Part shown: in pieces, positions 25,207 to 33,997 of the stretch | Position numbering within the stretch: the first letter of the stretch is position 1 | How the letters are laid out: each line of letters starts with the position of its first letter | Assembly (NCBI RefSeq): GCF_020026305.1 | Contig: NZ_CP075691.1 | Location: 7,254,001 to 7,318,000 of the forward strand | DNA length: 64,000 nucleotides | Direction of reading: 5' to 3' | Origin: Streptomyces sp. 135 | GTDB lineage: Bacteria > Actinomycetota > Actinomycetes > Streptomycetales > Streptomycetaceae | Translations under genes and position numbers: made by a program | The notes under the pieces: model-generated | The model's database searches: none | Seen by the model: only the letters and a program-made list of their open reading frames with translations | Told to the model about the DNA's origin: nothing

Positions 25207-26558
25207 GCGGTGCCACCTCCCGCCGCGGCCGCGGCCCGGCCGGCCATCGGGTCCTTCATCGTCAGGAGCTTCTCGAAGATGCCGCGCATGCGCCGGGCGG
25301 TGGCATCGGGGCTCGCGGAGCCGGAGTTGGAGGCGGCGACGGCCGGTCCGACGCGCTGGGCGAGGATGCCGGTGGAGCCCGCGAACCAGACGTCGGGCTC
25401 GACCGCCATGTGGTCCATGGCGGAGACGTACTCGGACTGCGGCTTGAGAGCCCGGTACTTCTCGTCCTTCAACGTCGGCTTGTACGCGGGGATATGGCCG
25501 CCGCGCGACCAGTCGAGGGCGTGCCGGACGACGTACGCCGCCAGTTGGTGGGCGCCCTCGTCGGTGGGGCCGCCACGGCCCTCCTGGTGGGGCAGGACGA
25601 AGCAGTGCGACTCGGCGTGGGTGGCCGCCCTGCCGAAGACGGCCGGCAGCGGCGCCGCGCCGTAGTCGAGCTTCGCGCCGCCGAAGACCGGCACGGACCA
25701 GTTGCCCTCCCAGGTGAAGGGCGAGCCGTTGATGAACATCTCGCCGTCGGCGATGCCGACGGGCGTGGTGTAGCCGTCCGTGACGTGCTGCCGGAGGAAC
25801 TGGAGGACCTCGACGGCCTTGTCGGTGTCGAAGGTGAGGTCGCGGCCGTCGGCGCTCAGGCACGTGCCGCCGAGCTGGGTGTAGAAGGACAGGAAGAACC
25901 ACCAGCTGAAGTTGGGTTCGTTGGCCTTCATGCCGAGGGTCTGGAGCCCGCCTTTGGTCGCCTTCCCGGCGGCCTTGAGGGCCTTGAACCACTCCTCGGG
26001 CGAGGAGACGGCGGCCAGGTCACCGTCGTCGCCGAGGAGTCCGGCCTTCGCGCAGACGTCACGGCGGTAGAAGCAGAGCTGGGCGTGGATGTCGAGCGGC
26101 AGGCCGTAGAGCTTGCCGTCGACGACGGCGCGTTTCCACAGCAGCGGGTCGAAGTCCGCCTCGCGCACGCCGTACCGGGCGAGGAGGCCCACGTCCCAGG
26201 GGTCGAGGAGGCGGCCGGGTGCGAAGCCCGGGATGCGGCCCAGGTGCATCACGGCGAGGTCGGGGGCGCGCTGCCCGGCGGCCGCCATGGCCAGCTTGGT
26301 GTAGTACGGATTGCCCCACTGGAGCGTCGAATCCTTCACGTCGACACGGGGGTTGGCCCGCCGGAACGCGTCCAGCATGGCGATCATGTTGACGCCGTCG
26401 CCGCCGCTGAAGAGGTTCCAGTAGCGGACGCGGACGTCGGCGTCCGAGGCGATGGCGGAGGCGCTGCGCCCCGCTGCCGCGAGGCCGAAGCTGCCCGCGA
26501 CGGCGAGCGCTCCGAGACCGCCGAGGACGCCGCGGCGGGTCGGAAGGGATGGAGGCAC
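25203..26558 (-). CDS. Extracellular sugar-binding protein of ABC transporter
   Basis: The 451-residue protein has a Tat-type leader (TRRGVLGGLGALAVAG) but no lipobox cysteine near its end, unusual for a Gram-positive binding protein. The mature part is a family 1 solute-binding protein (VRYWNLFSGGDG, DLAVMHLGRIPGF, YGLPLDIHAQL). It heads an operon with two permeases. A promoter (26659-26687) and an IclR-type operator (26622-26637) lie upstream. The divergent neighbour is a secreted GH51 arabinofuranosidase, so an arabino-oligosaccharide ligand is inferred. Confidence 0.88.
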   Translation of the reverse strand: MPPSLPTRRGVLGGLGALAVAGSFGLAAAGRSASAIASDADVRVRYWNLFSGGDGVNMIAMLDAFRRANPRVDVKDSTLQWGNPYYTKLAMAAAGQRAPDLAVMHLGRIPGFAPGRLLDPWDVGLLARYGVREADFDPLLWKRAVVDGKLYGLPLDIHAQLCFYRRDVCAKAGLLGDDGDLAAVSSPEEWFKALKAAGKATKGGLQTLGMKANEPNFSWWFFLSFYTQLGGTCLSADGRDLTFDTDKAVEVLQFLRQHVTDGYTTPVGIADGEMFINGSPFTWEGNWSVPVFGGAKLDYGAAPLPAVFGRAATHAESHCFVLPHQEGRGGPTDEGAHQLAAYVVRHALDWSRGGHIPAYKPTLKDEKYRALKPQSEYVSAMDHMAVEPDVWFAGSTGILAQRVGPAVAASNSGSASPDATARRMRGIFEKLLTMKDPMAGRAAAAAGGGTA

Positions 26559-26621
26559 GGTGGTACGTCCCTCTCTCTGAGACGGGATGGTTCCGGGACG
26601 GGCACGTTCGCCCTGCCCTAT

Positions 26622-26687
26622 GTTCGAAATATCGAATGATGCTCGTCAGTTCGAACGGACCGTAGAGTCGAACTCCTCGCGCGTCAA
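26622..26687 (-). promoter_or_regulatory. Promoter and IclR-type operator of the arabino-oligosaccharide ABC operon
   Basis: Read on the minus strand, a -35 TTGACG (26682-26687) and -10 TACGGT (26659-26664) are 17 bp apart. Downstream lies the near-palindrome GTTCGAAATATCGAAT (plus strand 26622-26637). The same order is found upstream of the GH43, MFS and dehydratase genes. Confidence 0.75.
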
Positions 26688-26714
26688 CGCTTTGCGCAGG
26701 GTTGGTCCCAGGCG

Positions 26715-26782
26715 TTGACGGGAGATCCCTCCGCTTCCTAAGTTTCCGTTCGAAGTGCTGACCAACGTCCGATATCTCGAAC
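26715..26782 (+). promoter_or_regulatory. Promoter and IclR-type operator of secreted GH51
   Basis: A -35 TTGACG (26715-26720) and -10 TAAGTT (26739-26744) are 18 bp apart, followed by the operator GTCCGATATCTCGAAC (26767-26782), which ends 13 bp before the GH51 start. Confidence 0.7.
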
Positions 26783-26795
26783 ATCTGGGGATGAC

Positions 26796-29279
26796 ATGGC
26801 ACGTAGACGAGGGAGCCTCGCGCTCACCGTCACCGCCCTGCTGGCCGGCACGCTCGCCGTCGGTCCGAGCGCCGCGGCCGAGCCGACCGACTACACGATC
26901 GACGTCGACACCGCCGGCGCCGGCGCGAAGATCGACGACACGATGTACGGCGTCTTCTACGAGGACATCAACCGCGCCGCGGACGGCGGGCTGTACGCCG
27001 AACTCGTCCAGAACAGGTCCTTCGAGTACGAGCCCGCGGACAACCGGAACTACACACCGTTGACCTCGTGGGACACCAAGGGCACCGCGAAGGTCGTGAA
27101 CGACGGCGGCCGCCTCCACGAGCGCAACCGCAACTACCTCTCCCTGGCAGCCGGTTCGTCCGTCACCAACTCCGGATACAACACCGGCATCGCGGTCGAG
27201 AAGGGCAAGCGGTACGACTTCTCGGTCTGGGCCCGCACGGACCGCGCCGGCGGAGCGCCGCTCACCCTCACCCTGCACGACGCCTCGGGCGAGCTCGCCG
27301 CGGCCCGCCGGGTCACCGCGCGCGGCGGCTGGGCCAAGTACAAGGCGTCCTTCACCGCCACCCGGACCTCCACCGCGGGCCGGCTGACGGTCGCCTCGGG
27401 GGCGGACGCCGCCCTCGACATGATCTCCCTCTTCCCCCGCGACACCTACAAGGGCCGCGAGAACGGCCTGCGCAAGGACCTCGCCGAGAAGATCGCCGCC
27501 CTGGAGCCCGGGTTCCTGCGCTTCCCCGGCGGCTGCCTCGTCAACACCGGCAGCCATGAGGCGTACGACGAGAAGTCCGGCTGGCAGCGCAAGCGCTCCT
27601 ACCAGTGGAAGGACACCATAGGCCCGGTCGAGCAGCGCGCCACCAACGCCAACTTCTGGGGCTACAACCAGAGTTACGGGCTCGGCTACTACGAGTACTT
27701 CCAGTTCGCCGAGGACACCGGCGCCATGCCGCTGCCCGTGGTGCCCGCCCTGGTGACCGGCTGCGGCCAGAACAAGGCCACCGACGACCCGGCCCTGCTC
27801 AAGCGCCACATCCAGGACACCCTTGACCTCATCGAGTTCGCCAACGGCCCGGTGAGCAGCGAGTGGGGCAAGAAGCGCGCCCGCATGGGCCACCCCAAGC
27901 CCTTCGGCCTCACACATCTGGCGGTCGGCAACGAGGAGAACCTCCCCGAGGAGTTCTTCGCCCGCTTCAAGGAGTTCCGGGCCGCCATCGAGGCCAAGCA
28001 CCCGGAGATCACCGTCATCTCCAACTCCGGGCCCGACGACAGCGGTTCGATTTTTGACAAGGCGTGGCAGCTCAACCGCGACGCGAACGTGGCGATGGTC
28101 GACGAGCACTACTACAACAGCCCGCAGTGGTTCCTGGAGAACAACGACCGCTACGACTCCTACGACCGGGGCGGCCCCAAGGTCTTCCTCGGTGAGTACG
28201 CCTCGCAGGGCAACACCTTCGGCAACGCCCTGTCCGAGGCCGCGTTCATGACCGGCCTGGAGCGCAACGCGGACGTCGTGAAGCTCGCCTCGTACGCGCC
28301 GCTGCTCGCCAACGAGGACTACGTCCAGTGGAAGCCGAACATGATCTGGTTCGACAACGACCAGTCGTGGGGCTCGGCGAACTACGAGACGCAGAAGCTC
28401 TTCATGCGCAACGTCGGCGACGAGGTCGTGCCCTCCAAGGCCTCCGGTACGCCCGCCACCTCGGGACCGATCACCGGCGCCGTCGGTCTGTCCACCTGGG
28501 CCACCAGCGCCGCCTACGACGACGTCTCCGTCACCGGCGCGGACGGCAAGCCCCTGTTCTCCGACGACTTCTCCGCCGGTGACGGCCGGTGGACCAAGGC
28601 GGCCGGCAAGGGCACGTGGACCGTCCGGGACGGCGCGTACGTCCAGTCCGACGAGACGGCTGAGAACACCCTGGTCACCGCCGGCGACAAGGGCTGGCAG
28701 AACTACGACCTGAAGGTGAAGGCCACCAAGAAGTCCGGCAAGGAGGGCTTCATGGTCGCCTTCGGCGTCAAGGACACCGGGAACCACTACTGGTGGAACC
28801 TCGGCGGCTGGAACAACACCCAGTCCGCCGTCGAGAAGACCGTCGACGGCGCCAAGCAGACGGTGATCCAGGACACCACCAAGATCGAGGCGGGCCGCAG
28901 CTACGACCTCCGCGTCGAGGTGCGCGGCCGCCAGGTGACGCTCTACCTCGACGGCAAGAAGTGGGGCTCCTTCACCGACGACAAGCCCGCCGAGCCCTTC
29001 CGCCAGGTCGTCACGCGCGACAAGGCGACCGGCGACCTCATCGTGAAGGTGGTCAACGCCCAGGCGACGCAGGCCCGCACGAAGGTCGACCTCGGCCGGG
29101 GCGCGAAGGTCGCGCCGAAGGCACGCGTGACCACGCTGGCCGCGGACCCGGCCGCCGAGAACACGAAGGACGAGTCGCCGGTGAAGCCGGTCGACTCGGT
29201 CTTCAACGGGGTCGACGACTCGTTCTCGTACACCTTCCCCGCGCACTCCGTGACGTTCCTGCGGATCAAGACCGGCTGA
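26796..29279 (+). CDS. Secreted multidomain GH51 alpha-L-arabinofuranosidase
   Basis: The 827-residue protein has a signal peptide (1-28, ending AAA), an N-terminal GH51 portion, a carbohydrate-binding (CBM4/9-like) domain inserted at about 85-205, the GH51 barrel, and a LamG/CBM66-like domain at about 570-720 (FSDDFSAGDGRW, NHYWWNLGGWNN). The barrel carries the acid/base E380 in VGNEENLPEEF and the nucleophile E467 in FLGEYAS. The GH51 C-terminal sandwich closes the protein. It releases arabinose from arabinan or arabinoxylan outside the cell. The start has a weak ribosome binding site (CTGGGG). Promoter and operator lie directly upstream. Confidence 0.92.
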   Translation: MARRRGSLALTVTALLAGTLAVGPSAAAEPTDYTIDVDTAGAGAKIDDTMYGVFYEDINRAADGGLYAELVQNRSFEYEPADNRNYTPLTSWDTKGTAKVVNDGGRLHERNRNYLSLAAGSSVTNSGYNTGIAVEKGKRYDFSVWARTDRAGGAPLTLTLHDASGELAAARRVTARGGWAKYKASFTATRTSTAGRLTVASGADAALDMISLFPRDTYKGRENGLRKDLAEKIAALEPGFLRFPGGCLVNTGSHEAYDEKSGWQRKRSYQWKDTIGPVEQRATNANFWGYNQSYGLGYYEYFQFAEDTGAMPLPVVPALVTGCGQNKATDDPALLKRHIQDTLDLIEFANGPVSSEWGKKRARMGHPKPFGLTHLAVGNEENLPEEFFARFKEFRAAIEAKHPEITVISNSGPDDSGSIFDKAWQLNRDANVAMVDEHYYNSPQWFLENNDRYDSYDRGGPKVFLGEYASQGNTFGNALSEAAFMTGLERNADVVKLASYAPLLANEDYVQWKPNMIWFDNDQSWGSANYETQKLFMRNVGDEVVPSKASGTPATSGPITGAVGLSTWATSAAYDDVSVTGADGKPLFSDDFSAGDGRWTKAAGKGTWTVRDGAYVQSDETAENTLVTAGDKGWQNYDLKVKATKKSGKEGFMVAFGVKDTGNHYWWNLGGWNNTQSAVEKTVDGAKQTVIQDTTKIEAGRSYDLRVEVRGRQVTLYLDGKKWGSFTDDKPAEPFRQVVTRDKATGDLIVKVVNAQATQARTKVDLGRGAKVAPKARVTTLAADPAAENTKDESPVKPVDSVFNGVDDSFSYTFPAHSVTFLRIKTG

Positions 29280-29300
29280 CCGGCCGACGCACCACCGACC

Positions 29301-29333
29301 GGCCGCACAGGTCCCTTCCCGGCCTGTGCGGCC
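29301..29333. terminator. Hairpin terminator after secreted GH51
   Basis: An 11-bp perfect stem (29301-29311 with 29323-29333) and 11-base loop lies 22 bp after the GH51 stop codon and 72 bp before the next gene. Confidence 0.7.
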
Positions 29334-29404
29334 CTTCCGCGCGCACCACCGCTCCACGCCCGCTGTACCGAACCCCGCCCGGCAACCGACCTGTTGAGGA
29401 ACCC

Positions 29405-30919
29405 ATGACGCGACCCGACCGCCCCGCCCGCTTCACCGTCCACCCGGACTTCGCCGTCGGCGACGTCGACCCGCGGCTCTTCGGCTCCTTCGTCGAGCAC
29501 CTCGGCCGCTGCGTCTACACCGGCATCCACGAGCCCGGCCACCCCACCGCGGACGAGGCGGGCCTGCGCGGCGACGTCCTCGGCCTCATCCGCGAACTGG
29601 GCGTCACCGCCATCCGCTACCCCGGCGGCAACTTCGTCTCCGGCTACAAGTGGGAGGACTCCGTCGGCCCCGTCGACGAACGGCCGCGCCGGCTCGACCT
29701 CGCCTGGCGCTCCACGGAGTCCAACCGCTTCGGCCTCTCCGAGTTCATCCGCTTCGTCCGCAGCGTGGGCCCGCAGGCGGAGCCGATGATGGCCGTCAAC
29801 CTCGGCACCAGGGGAGTGGCCGAGGCCCTCGAACTCCAGGAGTACGCCAACCACCCCTCGGGCACGGCTCTTTCGGACCTGCGCGCCGCCCACGGCGACA
29901 AGGACCCCTACGGCATCCGCCTCTGGTGCCTCGGCAACGAGATGGACGGGCCCTGGCAGACCGGGCACAAGACCGCCGAGGAGTACGGCCGTCTCGCCGC
30001 CGAGACCGCCCGCGCCATGCGGCAGATCGACCCGTCCCTGGAACTCGTCGCCTGCGGCTCCTCCGGGCAGTCCATGGAGACCTTCGCGGCCTGGGAGGCG
30101 ACCGTCCTCGCCGAGACGTACGACCTCGTCGACCACGTGTCGCTGCACGCCTACTACGAGGAGATCGACGGCGACCGGGACTCCTTCCTCGCCTCGGCCG
30201 TCGACATGGAGTCCTTCATCGAGAACGTCGTCGCGACCTGCGACCACGTCGGCGCCCGGCTCAAGTCGAAGAAGCGGATCAACCTCTCCTTCGACGAGTG
30301 GAACGTCTGGTACCAGCGGCGCACCGCCCTCCAGCCGGAAGAGGACTGGCAGGAGGCCCCGCGCCTCCTGGAGGACAACTACACCGTCACCGACGCCGTC
30401 GTCTTCGGCTCCCTGCTGATCGCCCTGCTGCGCCACGCCGACCGGGTGACCGTCGCCTGCCTCGCCCAGCTCGTCAACGTCATCGCGCCGATCCTCACCG
30501 AACCGGGTGGCCCCGCCTGGCGCCAGACGACGTTCTTCCCCTTCGCGCAGGCCTCCCGGCACGGCCGCGGCCGGGTCCTCGACGTACGCGTGGACTCACC
30601 CACGTACGACACGGCGAAGTTCGGCGAGGTGCCCCTGCTGCACGCCACGGCGGTACGCGCCGAGGACGGCACCGTCACCGTCTTCGCCGTCAACCGCGGC
30701 CAGACCGAGCCGCTGCCGATCGAAGTGGCCCTGAGCGGCCTGGATTTGGGCACCGTCATCGAGCACAGCGCCGTGGCCGACGCGGACCCCGAGGCCCGCA
30801 ACACGCTGGAGGACCCGGAGCGGGTCACCCCGCACGACGTGCCGGGCGCGCGGCTCGTGGACGGCGTCCTGACCGCCACCCTGGAGCCGCTGTCCTGGAA
30901 CGTGATCAGGCTGGGCTGA
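29405..30919 (+). CDS. abfA: Cytoplasmic GH51 alpha-L-arabinofuranosidase
   Basis: The 504-residue enzyme lacks a signal peptide. GH51 hallmarks are RYPGGNFVSGYKWEDSVGP, the acid/base E179 in CLGNEMDGPW and the nucleophile E298 in LSFDEWNVW, positions close to those of the Geobacillus enzyme. GAGGA precedes the ATG. It should remove terminal arabinose from short oligosaccharides brought in by the ABC importer at 23.4-26.6 kb. It sits between the secreted GH51 and GH43 arabinanase genes, with no IclR box directly upstream, so it may be read through from the gene before it despite the hairpin. Confidence 0.95.
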   Translation: MTRPDRPARFTVHPDFAVGDVDPRLFGSFVEHLGRCVYTGIHEPGHPTADEAGLRGDVLGLIRELGVTAIRYPGGNFVSGYKWEDSVGPVDERPRRLDLAWRSTESNRFGLSEFIRFVRSVGPQAEPMMAVNLGTRGVAEALELQEYANHPSGTALSDLRAAHGDKDPYGIRLWCLGNEMDGPWQTGHKTAEEYGRLAAETARAMRQIDPSLELVACGSSGQSMETFAAWEATVLAETYDLVDHVSLHAYYEEIDGDRDSFLASAVDMESFIENVVATCDHVGARLKSKKRINLSFDEWNVWYQRRTALQPEEDWQEAPRLLEDNYTVTDAVVFGSLLIALLRHADRVTVACLAQLVNVIAPILTEPGGPAWRQTTFFPFAQASRHGRGRVLDVRVDSPTYDTAKFGEVPLLHATAVRAEDGTVTVFAVNRGQTEPLPIEVALSGLDLGTVIEHSAVADADPEARNTLEDPERVTPHDVPGARLVDGVLTATLEPLSWNVIRLG

Positions 30920-30986
30920 GCCGCGGGCCGTGACCGCGGGCGGCGGGCGTCCGCTGGCCGAACCGCAACGGTTGACGCGCGAACCA

Positions 30987-31053
30987 TTGACGCGGGAGGG
31001 CCGCGACTCTACGGTCCCGTCCGATGACACGACCGACGTCCGAAATCTCGGAC
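30987..31053 (+). promoter_or_regulatory. Promoter and IclR-type operator of GH43 arabinanase
   Basis: TTGACG (30987-30992) and TACGGT (31010-31015) are 17 bp apart, followed by GTCCGAAATCTCGGAC (31038-31053), a perfect 6-bp inverted repeat around four bases. The 15-mer GCGCGAACCATTGAC covering the -35 recurs, reversed, at the dehydratase promoter near 51690. Confidence 0.78.
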
Positions 31054-31083
31054 AGTCGAGAACATCGGCCCTAGGAGACCCGT

Positions 31084-32088
31084 GTGAGCCGCACCCTCCT
31101 GCGCATCACCCGCACCGTCCGCCCCGCGAGACGCCGCATGCTTCTCGCCCTCCCCGCCGCCGCGCTGCTCGCCCTCGTGCCGGGCACCGCGGCGGCCTAC
31201 CCCAACCCCGGGACCGTCACGGGGGACACCGTCCTCCACGACCCGACGATGGTCCGCACCCCGGCGGGCAAGTACCTGCTCTACGCGACCGGCGGCGGCA
31301 TCAGCCACCGGTCCTCCGCCGACCGCACCGCCTTCCGGGGCGGCGCGGACGCCTTCGGCAGCCGGCCCGCCTGGTGGTCGCGGTACTCCACCGTGCCGGA
31401 GGCCTGGGCGCCCGACATCTCGTACCACGGCGGCAAGTACCTGATGTACTACTCCGTCTCCAGCTTCGGCTCCAACACGTCCGCGATAGGACTCGCGACG
31501 TCGGCCACGGGCGAGCCGGGCAGCTGGAGCGACCAGGGCGTGGTCTACACGTCGGGCACGGCGAGCGACTACAACGCCATCGACCCGAACCTCTTCGTGG
31601 ACGACGACGGCAAGTGGTGGCTGTCCTTCGGCAGTTGGTGGACGGGCATCAAGATGATCCGCGTCGACCCGGCGACCGGCAAGCAGTACGCGGGCGACAC
31701 GGCGCGGCGTTCCCTCGCGTCCCGGCCGACGGGCACCAAGGCCGTCGAAGCGCCCTACATCGTCAAACGCAACGGCTACTACTACCTGTTCGCGTCGTAC
31801 GACACGTGCTGCGCGGGCACCAGCTCCACGTACAAGATCAAGGTGGGGCGCGCCACGAGCGTGACCGGGCCCTACCGGGACAAGAACGGCGTCGCGATGA
31901 CGGACAACGGCGGCACGCCCGTCCTGGAGTCACACGGCCGCTACATCGGCCCCGGCGGCCAGTCCGTCATGAAGGACGTGGACGGCGACCTGCTCGTCTA
32001 CCACTACTACGACGGCCAGGACGGCGGTAAGCCCAAGCTCGGCGTGAACCTCCTGAACTGGAGCAGCGGCTGGCCCGTGGCCTACTGA
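31084..32088 (+). CDS. Secreted GH43 endo-1,5-alpha-L-arabinanase
   Basis: The GTG start follows AGGAG. The 334-residue protein has a signal peptide (cleavage near AAA, about 38) and a five-bladed GH43 propeller. The expected acidic residues are in VLHDPTMVR, YNAIDPNLF and VEAPYIVKR. The fit is to endo-arabinanases of the AbnA type, which cut the arabinan backbone of pectin. It is the third arabinan enzyme in the cluster and has its own IclR-type promoter region. Confidence 0.94.
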   Translation: MSRTLLRITRTVRPARRRMLLALPAAALLALVPGTAAAYPNPGTVTGDTVLHDPTMVRTPAGKYLLYATGGGISHRSSADRTAFRGGADAFGSRPAWWSRYSTVPEAWAPDISYHGGKYLMYYSVSSFGSNTSAIGLATSATGEPGSWSDQGVVYTSGTASDYNAIDPNLFVDDDGKWWLSFGSWWTGIKMIRVDPATGKQYAGDTARRSLASRPTGTKAVEAPYIVKRNGYYYLFASYDTCCAGTSSTYKIKVGRATSVTGPYRDKNGVAMTDNGGTPVLESHGRYIGPGGQSVMKDVDGDLLVYHYYDGQDGGKPKLGVNLLNWSSGWPVAY

Positions 32089-32554
32089 CGCCCCTGCCGG
32101 GAAGCGGGTGGCGGTACTCGGCCTGCGTCACCGGCAGCACGGTGCCGTGCCGGACGCTCGCGGGCGGCACGGCACCCTGGGTCGGCGTCCACCGGCCGGA
32201 GGCGAGATCGGTGGCTCGGTGGGAAGAGCCGTGTACTGCCGGAATGGAGTTCCATGGGTCGCCGCTTTCGGGCCCGTGGAGTGGTGGCCTGCGCGACGAC
32301 GACCGCGGCCCTGCCCGCGGGCCCGCGGCGGCGCACCGCGAGGGCGCTAGTGAAAATGATTGTCATGCTGCTAGGGTCAAGCGAACGCAAAGCCGGGTGG
32401 GCCGTGCCGTGCCGCCAGGGCGTTCCGCATGCCGCCGGGCCTACCGGCGAGCCCGTGATCGCACCCCGTGGTCGCGTCTGTGGTCGCTCCTGTGGTCCCG
32501 GCCGCCGCCCGTCCCGCAGGCCGTCCCGCCCGCCCCGTCCCCGGAAGAAGTGCC
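32089..32554. other. 466-bp intergenic region containing a Zur box
   Basis: No credible gene is seen on either strand. The region holds the Zur box at 32351-32365 and a GC-rich leader of about 190 bp before the binding-protein gene. It marks the boundary between the arabinan genes and the metal-regulated transporter operon. Confidence 0.7.
32351..32365. promoter_or_regulatory. Zur box 1
   Basis: TGAAAATGATTGTCA differs by one base from the actinobacterial Zur palindrome TGAAAATGATTTTCA. The identical 15-mer is at 59639-59653. It lies 190 bp before the transporter operon and should mean repression under zinc sufficiency. The Streptomyces iron box of DmdR has a different sequence (TTAGGTTAGGCT-type). 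Confidence 0.85.
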
Positions 32555-33995
32555 GTGCGCCTCCGTAGCTCCATACCCCCCGCCGCCCTCGCCCTGGCCT
32601 GCGTACTCACGCTCAGCGGCTGCTTCGCCGCGAGCCCCTCGACTCGACCCGCGCGTGCCCGGCTCCGGCGACGACGCCTTCAAACTGTCGCGCTGGTCCA
32701 CCGCCGAAACCCTCGTCACCCTGGACCGGGAGGGCGACGCACGGCCCGCGCTGGCCACCCGGTGGAAGCGCACCGGCGAGCGGACCTGGGCGTTCACCGT
32801 CCGCGACGGCGTACGGTTCCACGACGGGACGCCGCTCACCGCCGAGGCCGTCGAGCGGTCCCTGACCAGGGCGGCCGGCGCGGCGCCCAAGCCGCGCATC
32901 CTCGACGGCGTCGACTTCAAGGCCGAGGCCAAGGGCAGGACCGTCACCGTCACCACCGGCGAGCCCGACCCGCTCGTACCGCAGCGCCTCTCCTCGCCGC
33001 AGCTCTCCGTCCTGGCCGCCAAGGCGTACCGCGGCAAGACGGTCGACCCGGTGGGCGCAGGCACCGGCGCCTTCGTCCTGAAGGAGGCCGACGGCACCTC
33101 GTCCGCCACCCTCGACCGCAACGAGAAGTACTGGGGCGGCCCCGTGAAGGCCGCCGGGATCGACGTCACCTTCATCCCGGACGGCGCCGCGCGCGCCGCC
33201 GCCCTGCGCGGCGGCGACGCCGACATCGTGGAGGCGATCCCCGTCTCCCAGGCCTCGCTCCTCGCCGCGGACCAGATCACCGAAGTGCCGATGCCGCGCA
33301 CCAACACCCTGTACCTGAACACCGAGAAGGGCGTCTTCAAGGACGCCGGGCAGCGGGCGGCCGTACGCGAGGCCATCGACGCCGAAGCCCTCGTGAAGGG
33401 TGTCTACGAAGGGCGCGCCGACGTGGCGGAAGGCCTGCTCGGCCCGGCCCTGCCCTGGGCGGACCGGCGTGCGGGGCGCACCGACGCCGCGAAGGCCGCC
33501 GAGCCGTCCGGCGACACGGTCACCATCGGCACCTTCACCGACCGCGCCGAACTGCCCGAGGTGGCCGCCACCCTCCAGCAACAGTTGAAGGACGCGGGGT
33601 TCAAGGTCAAGCTGGAGGTGCGCGAGTACGCCAACATCGAGGCCGACGCGCTCGCGGGCAAGTTCGACGCGTTCATCCTCTCCCGCGCCACCGTCATCGA
33701 CTCCGGGGACCCGGCCGCGTATCTGCGCAGCGACTTCGCGGGCGACGGCTCCTTCAACATCTCCCGACTCGCCGACCCCGGCGTGGACAAGGCCGTCCGC
33801 AAGGCCGAGGAGACCGCGTCGGGGGACGCCCGCCGGGCCGCGGTGCTCGACGCCGAGACGGCCGTCCTCAACACCGACGCCGCGATCCCGATGCTCCACG
33901 AGCGGGTCATCCAGGGCGACGCCACGGATGTCGTGGGGTCGGTCAAGGACCCGCGTGAACGCGAGCTGATCACCGCCGACACGTACGTCAAGTAG
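32555..33995 (+). pseudogene. Nickel/opine-type ABC binding lipoprotein, frameshifted after the lipobox
   Basis: A GTG at 32555 with GGAAGAAG upstream begins a lipoprotein signal (LALACVLTLSGCFAAS). About 20 codons later the meaningful sequence changes to the next frame: from about 32640 the frame ending at 33995 encodes a NikA/DppA/CntA-like solute-binding protein (DDAFKLSRWSTAETLVTL, RTWAFTVRDGVRFHDGTPLT). One extra base or two missing bases between about 32630 and 32670 would join the two. It opens a Zur-box operon with permease, two ATPases and an MFS protein, resembling Cnt importers of metal-staphylopine complexes. As written, no export-competent protein is made; real decay and sequencing error cannot be separated here. 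Confidence 0.78.
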
Positions 33996-33997
33996 CC

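Noticed and set aside
23417..25216. Permease as a 599-residue protein
   Set aside because: The extra N-terminal part is an out-of-frame shadow of the adjacent permease; ATG starts at 24244/24262 fit the family length.
26646..29357. A 903-codon minus-strand frame opposite the secreted GH51
   Set aside because: No recognisable domain; it is the antisense of the GH51 gene and crosses its promoter.
32142..32554. In-frame N-terminal extension of the binding-protein frame back to 32142
   Set aside because: The extension is low-complexity, lacks a ribosome binding site and would contain the Zur box; the lipoprotein signal in the other frame is far more convincing.
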